From NCBI GenBank assembly GCA_001789515.1, contig MFZT01000033.1:1-15612 (forward strand): a stretch of 15,612 nucleotides of DNA, read 5' to 3'. A model generated the notes under the pieces. It did not search any database. It was not told where the DNA came from and saw nothing but the letters and a program-made list of their open reading frames with translations. Source of the DNA: Candidatus Roizmanbacteria bacterium RIFCSPHIGHO2_02_FULL_43_11. GTDB lineage: Bacteria > Patescibacteriota > Microgenomatia > UBA1406 > HO2-37-13b. Positions 12,600-15,612 of this stretch are shown piece after piece; position 1 is the first letter of the stretch, and each line of letters starts with the position of its first letter. The position numbers were made by a program, and so were the translations under genes.

Positions 12600-12637
12600 T
12601 TATAACTAGTTCAACTAGTTCAACTAGTTATAACTAA
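12596..12637. repeat. AACTAGTT palindromic element 2, filling the lemA-htpX gap
   Basis: Units CTAGTTATAA, CTAGTTCAA, CTAGTTCAA, CTAGTTATAA, CTAA in a row. The core 12598-12635 is a perfect 14-bp inverted repeat (AGTTATAACTAGTT / AACTAGTTATAACT) with a 10-nt loop. It overlaps the lemA stop codon at one end and supplies the TATAAC box of htpX at the other. Confidence 0.85.
12629..12634 (+). promoter_or_regulatory. possible -10 box of htpX inside the AACTAGTT element
   Basis: TATAAC is followed by 5 nt and then the ATG at 12640, the same spacing as other leaderless starts here. No -35 is recognisable within the repeat. If real, any protein bound to the repeat would control htpX directly. Confidence 0.45.
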
Positions 12638-12639
12638 TC

Positions 12640-13536
12640 ATGACTATATATTCTCAAATTACCGGTAATAAAGTAAAAACCTACATTATCATTTTTGTAT
12701 TCGTAGGTCTGATTTCCTTCTTCTTTTATCTTATGGGACAATACTTCGGTGATCCATCATCGTTTTTTATGATGGGCGTGATATTTGCTCTTGCTTCAGG
12801 TTTTTTTAGCTACTTCTACTCAGATAAAATAGTCTTGACAATGGCTGGCGCCAAACTAGCAGACAAAAAAACCTACTTTGACTATTACACGGTGACAGAG
12901 AACCTTGCAATTGCAGCGGGTTTACCTATGCCAAAGCTTTATGTGATTGCTGATCCTACACCAAATGCATTTGCAACAGGCCGGGATCCAAAACATGCAG
13001 TTGTTGCTGCAACAACTGGTTTGCTTTCTAAACTTGAAAGATCAGAGATAGAGGGAGTGATTGCACACGAGTTATCCCATGTCAAAAACTACGACATTCT
13101 GGTGATGGCAGTTGTGACAGTTCTTGTTGGGACTGTTGTATATGCCGCTGATTTTGCAACCAGGGCAATGTGGTGGGGAAGGGGAGATAATGATCGCAAT
13201 AGCCGTGCTGGTGCGATTGGCGCAGTTATTTTTATTGCGCTTCTTATCCTTATGCCTATTGTTGCAATTCTTATTCAACTTGCTGTATCACGAAAGCGAG
13301 AGTATCTTGCAGATGCGTCTGGTGCTTTGCTTACACGCAATCCAGATGCACTTGCCAACGCCCTTCAAAAAATTGCCGGGGATCCTCACAAACTGAAACG
13401 TGCTTCAAACGCAATGGCACATATGTATATTCAAAATCCCTTTAAGAAAGATGGTGAAAATAGCAACCTGCTTGTCAAACTATTTAGTACTCATCCTCCA
13501 GTGACTGAGAGAATAAGAATTCTAAGAGAGATGTAA
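12640..13536 (+). CDS. htpX: HtpX-type zinc metalloprotease
   Basis: A 298-residue M48-family membrane protease that degrades damaged or misassembled membrane proteins, with the active site facing the cytoplasm. Two N-terminal membrane segments (about 15-33 and 41-60) are followed by LPMPKLYVIADPTPNAFATG (95-114), the zinc-binding HELSH (143-147) with catalytic Glu144, two more membrane segments (about 155-172 and 193-215), the third zinc ligand in EYLAD (Glu221), and the STHPPVTERIR box (283-293). Length and layout are normal for HtpX. It is the last gene of the polX-lemA-htpX run and probably has its own promoter within the AACTAGTT element. Confidence 0.94.
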   Translation: MTIYSQITGNKVKTYIIIFVFVGLISFFFYLMGQYFGDPSSFFMMGVIFALASGFFSYFYSDKIVLTMAGAKLADKKTYFDYYTVTENLAIAAGLPMPKLYVIADPTPNAFATGRDPKHAVVAATTGLLSKLERSEIEGVIAHELSHVKNYDILVMAVVTVLVGTVVYAADFATRAMWWGRGDNDRNSRAGAIGAVIFIALLILMPIVAILIQLAVSRKREYLADASGALLTRNPDALANALQKIAGDPHKLKRASNAMAHMYIQNPFKKDGENSNLLVKLFSTHPPVTERIRILREM

Positions 13537-13556
13537 CTAAAAAAAGACTCGTCGGA

Positions 13557-13575
13557 GCCGCTTGAACCGAGCGGC
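13557..13575. repeat. hairpin between htpX and nth
   Basis: GCCGCT and AGCGGC pair with a 7-nt loop, 20 nt after the htpX stop. On the plus strand no T-run follows; an A-run at 13539-13545 lies before it, so it would look more like a terminator for minus-strand transcription, yet no minus-strand gene ends here. It may still stop htpX transcripts or come from a bidirectional element. Confidence 0.4.
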
Positions 13576-13607
13576 CTCTTGGTGAGTGTATTATGCTTCA
13601 TAAATGC

Positions 13608-13613
13608 TATAAT
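13608..13613 (+). promoter_or_regulatory. -10 box of nth, leaderless spacing
   Basis: Perfect TATAAT with 6 nt to the ATG at 13620; no clear -35 and no Shine-Dalgarno. Confidence 0.6.
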
Positions 13614-13619
13614 GGCACT

Positions 13620-14252
13620 ATGAATCAAGATAATCGTCTTAACATCATCCTTTCTACACTTGAAAAACTCTACCCTCACCCAAAAATTGCTTTAAACTAT
13701 AGCAATACCTTCGAGCTTCTTGTAGGAGTAATACTTTCCGCTCAGTGTACTGACAAAAAGGTAAACGAAGTTACGGAAAAACTATTTAAAAAATACAAAA
13801 CAGTTGATGATTATGCTAAGGCCGATTTTGAAGAATTTTGTAAGGACATCCATTCAACGGGTTTTTATCGCAATAAAGCCAAAAACGTTATAGGAGCAGC
13901 TCAGAAGGTTCGAATGGAATTTAAAGGAAAGGTACCGAGGACTATGAAGGAACTACTCACTCTCCCAGGAGTGGCGCGTAAAACTGCAAATGTCGTGCTG
14001 GGAGAAGCATATGGTGTGTATGATGGGATTGCTGTAGATACGCACATGAAAAGGCTATGCAAGAAATTCGGACTCACGGGAAATATTGACCCAGTAAAAA
14101 TTGAACAGGACCTGATGGGGCTTATTCACAGAGATAAGTGGCCACTCTTTGCAATTCGACTGATTCAATATGGCAGAGATTATTCTCCGGCAAGCAAGGT
14201 GAACAGCAATGAAGATCCTGTAAGTCAAGCATTAATAAAATATGGAAGGTGA
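13620..14252 (+). CDS. nth: endonuclease III lacking the iron-sulfur cluster
   Basis: A 210-residue DNA glycosylase/AP lyase that removes oxidised pyrimidines in base excision repair. Family markers: FELLVGVILSAQCTDKKV (31-48), the STGFYRNKAKNV helix (79-90), the helix-hairpin-helix LLTLPGVARKTANVVL (112-127) with catalytic Lys121, and GIAVDTHMKRL (136-146) with catalytic Asp140. The standard enzyme ends with four cysteines (Cx6Cx2Cx5C) that hold a 4Fe-4S cluster; the matching tail here (GRDYSPASKVNSNEDPVSQA) contains none. Catalytic residues remain, so it should be active. The start at 13620 is chosen because TATAAT sits 6 nt upstream; nine extra residues from 13593 would include the promoter. 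It overlaps the next gene by 11 bp. Confidence 0.92.
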   Translation: MNQDNRLNIILSTLEKLYPHPKIALNYSNTFELLVGVILSAQCTDKKVNEVTEKLFKKYKTVDDYAKADFEEFCKDIHSTGFYRNKAKNVIGAAQKVRMEFKGKVPRTMKELLTLPGVARKTANVVLGEAYGVYDGIAVDTHMKRLCKKFGLTGNIDPVKIEQDLMGLIHRDKWPLFAIRLIQYGRDYSPASKVNSNEDPVSQALIKYGR

Positions 14253-14916
14253 TAATGTTTATATTCCAGCCTTTTATTCCTTGGAGGATCAGGATACAGA
14301 TGTAAGTGTCGATGGGTGCCTTGGGAGGATATCTCAGAGAGTAAAGGAAATCGTCGGCGCAGAATGGTCAGATGAACTTGAGCTAAAACTCAGAATTGTT
14401 ATTACTAGATACTTTGAAGGAGTGAAGTATGCCAGTCAAGATCTTCAACTTGCAAATATTGGAAAAAAAATCAAAACAGTCTTTTTTTCAGGAACTCTTC
14501 TTGATCCGTCAGGCCAAACAATATTTGAAGCGCCAATGTATTGCTGCGAACATTCTGGAGCGTTTCAAGGAATGATACTTATCCCACTATCCTACATAAT
14601 TAAGCTGATTACAGACAAAAATGTGTATCTCAGTAGCCATAATCTCAAAACGACTGAAGGGCATCAGCTCTATGTCCATAAAGTTCAAGACGAACCATTC
14701 CTTGCAGCTTTAGAGGAAGTGTATCACTGGTATGAGGATCATTTGGGTATAGATATGGGGAATGGGAAAATTCTAACAGATGATGAATATGAGATTGATC
14801 CTAACGAAGTAGCAGCTGGAGAATTTGTTAGAGGATCCCTTGCTAAAGATTTTCCAAATATGACCTTACTCAAACCAGATGGAACATCATATCTTGCTTC
14901 ACAACTTACCCTTTAG
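14242..14916 (+). CDS. protein of unknown function, overlapping nth
   Basis: A 224-residue soluble protein that I do not recognise. It has no membrane segment, signal peptide or nucleotide-binding motif. A helical part at about 28-62 (RISQRVKEIVGAEWSDELEL) is followed by a strand-rich centre (77-115: TVFFSGTLLDPSGQTIFEAP, then MYCCEHSGAFQGM with a CC pair at 101-102), a helix at about 153-167 (FLAALEEVYHWYEDH) and an acidic tail DDEYEIDPNEV (180-190). The ATG overlaps the last 11 bp of nth in another frame, so expression is probably coupled to nth; no Shine-Dalgarno is seen. Codon use resembles its neighbours. A role with nth in repair is possible but not shown. Confidence 0.65.
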   Translation: MEGDNVYIPAFYSLEDQDTDVSVDGCLGRISQRVKEIVGAEWSDELELKLRIVITRYFEGVKYASQDLQLANIGKKIKTVFFSGTLLDPSGQTIFEAPMYCCEHSGAFQGMILIPLSYIIKLITDKNVYLSSHNLKTTEGHQLYVHKVQDEPFLAALEEVYHWYEDHLGIDMGNGKILTDDEYEIDPNEVAAGEFVRGSLAKDFPNMTLLKPDGTSYLASQLTL

Positions 14917-14954
14917 CTTCGTTCCTATCTATTTAAATTGTCTCCTTCCTTCTG

Positions 14955-14960
14955 TACAAT
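14955..14960 (+). promoter_or_regulatory. -10 box of gatC, leaderless spacing
   Basis: TACAAT with 6 nt to the ATG at 14967. No convincing -35 at standard distance. Confidence 0.6.
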
Positions 14961-14966
14961 ACTGGC

Positions 14967-15260
14967 ATGTCGCACCTTACTCCTGATGACATTCAAAAAC
15001 TTGCACAACTATCAAATCTTGAGTTGACAAGCGATGATATTAAGGATCTTCCACAGCAACTTGCCAAGAGCCTTGATTATGTTGAAAATCTTAAGGATAT
15101 CCAGACCGATAATGTCCCAGCATCGCATTTCACCACATCCGCAAAAAATGTAATGGCAGAGGACATTGTGGATGAATCAATTATGCTTACATCGAGCACA
15201 GCGTTGAAGAATGCTTCAAACAAGAAGGGCAGTTACTTTATTGTGAAGCGCATTTTATGA
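14967..15260 (+). CDS. gatC: Asp-tRNA(Asn)/Glu-tRNA(Gln) amidotransferase subunit C
   Basis: A 97-residue protein of normal GatC length. It matches the family: HLTPDDIQKLAQLSNLELTS (3-22), a helix LPQQLAKSLDYVENLKDIQT (28-47), then the extended DNVPASHF (48-55) which wraps around GatA, and the usual region near VMAEDIV before a basic C-terminus. GatC stabilises the GatCAB complex that converts Glu-tRNA(Gln) or Asp-tRNA(Asn) to the amide form in cells lacking GlnRS or AsnRS. The stop overlaps the gatA start by 4 bp (ATGA), so the two are translationally coupled. Confidence 0.93.
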   Translation: MSHLTPDDIQKLAQLSNLELTSDDIKDLPQQLAKSLDYVENLKDIQTDNVPASHFTTSAKNVMAEDIVDESIMLTSSTALKNASNKKGSYFIVKRIL

Positions 15261-15612
15261 GCTTTCTCGGTAGGTCACTGGCTTCTCTGCTCTCTGAAGG
15301 TGCAGTTGGCAATGAGGTTTTTGAGTTTTTTATGAAGAGAATCAGGACCTATGATGATAAAATTCATGCATTTGTGCCGGGAGGTATAGCTGACATTTTC
15401 AGTGCAGCTAAAACTGGGGTACTGTGCGGTCTTCCATTAGCTCTGAAGGATAATATTGTCACAGCAAATCTTCCAACAACTGCATCGTCGAAAATCCTTG
15501 AAGGATATATATCGCCCTATGATGCAACAGTTGTGACAGGTCTACAAACTGCTGGAGCATCCTTTCTTGGCAAGACAAACCTCGATGCATGGGCGCACGG
15601 CTCATCTACTGA
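15257..15612 (+). CDS. gatA: Asp-tRNA(Asn)/Glu-tRNA(Gln) amidotransferase subunit A, N-terminal part (3' cut by window end)
   Basis: The first 118 codons of the amidase-family subunit that releases ammonia from glutamine for tRNA amidation. After a divergent 50-residue start come LCGLPLALKDNIVT (56-69) with the first catalytic residue Lys64 in the amidase pattern GxPxAxKDN, then LPTTASSKILEGYISPYDAT (72-91) and VVTGLQTAGASFLGKTNLDA (92-111) followed by WAHGSST, matching the conserved GKTN(M/L)D.(F/W)A.GSST block. The two catalytic serines lie past the window edge. It starts at the ATG inside the ATGA overlap with gatC and has no Shine-Dalgarno of its own. Confidence 0.93.
   Translation, partial: MSFLGRSLASLLSEGAVGNEVFEFFMKRIRTYDDKIHAFVPGGIADIFSAAKTGVLCGLPLALKDNIVTANLPTTASSKILEGYISPYDATVVTGLQTAGASFLGKTNLDAWAHGSST

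Noticed and set aside
13539..13575. Intrinsic terminator for htpX
   Set aside because: The hairpin has no T-run on the plus strand; the A-run precedes it, which fits only the opposite direction where no gene ends.
1..15612. Reassigned UGA codon (Gracilibacteria/SR1 code)
   Set aside because: TGA ends nth, gatC and the PAP2-like gene at family-appropriate positions and no gene needs readthrough of TGA.

Overview
The window looks like a chromosomal piece of a small-genome bacterium of the Candidate Phyla Radiation (Patescibacteria), probably Microgenomates-like. This is inference from several signs: an AT-rich, tightly packed genome on both strands; family content (stand-alone GatC-GatA, PolX with a PHP domain, LemA-HtpX, LysM and Ig-like membrane-anchored proteins); tRNA genes without encoded CCA; and single-gene promoters placed almost on top of start codons. 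TGA is used as an ordinary stop (nth, gatC, the PAP2-like gene), so there is no sign of the recoded UGA of Gracilibacteria/SR1. No 16S rRNA gene or other decisive marker is present.

Layout. 1-1263: end of bL27, a short ParB-like HTH protein, and convergent signal peptidase I. 1309-3860: tRNA-Val, a WaaE-type glycosyltransferase, a membrane-anchored Ig-like protein, tRNA-Thr, a divergent PAP2-like membrane protein and tRNA-Gly. 3878-6551: an MFS exporter and a double-LysM protein on the minus strand, with a divergent HTH regulator. 6552-9943: an accessory stretch with a DUF5680 protein, an APH-type kinase and a GC-rich SPFH/band-7 gene that looks imported. Three direct copies of a 36-nt repeat separate the first two accessory genes. 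9944-13536: tRNA-Asp, then polX-lemA-htpX, with two near-identical AACTAGTT palindromic elements before polX and between lemA and htpX. 13608-15612: an endonuclease III lacking its iron-sulfur cysteines, a coupled gene of unknown function, gatC and the start of gatA.

How the genes work together. Translation is represented by bL27, four tRNAs and GatCA, which makes Gln-tRNA and/or Asn-tRNA by amidation. DNA repair is represented by PolX and Nth. Envelope work is represented by LepB, the GT2, LysM and Ig-like proteins, PAP2-like protein, LemA, HtpX and SPFH. The last three belong to families connected with membrane quality control.

I found no CRISPR array, no clear transposase or phage gene, and no recognisable defence system. 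The most unusual signals are: (i) twelve genes whose -10 box ends 5-10 nt before the start codon, which predicts leaderless mRNAs; (ii) two 38-nt palindromic elements with the same 14-10-14 architecture; (iii) the 36-nt dispersed repeat; (iv) the GC-rich SPFH gene with a long structured leader; (v) the Fe-S-free endonuclease III. Start sites of the GT2, MFS, lepB, polX and nth genes were moved inward from the longest possible reading frame on promoter position and family fit.
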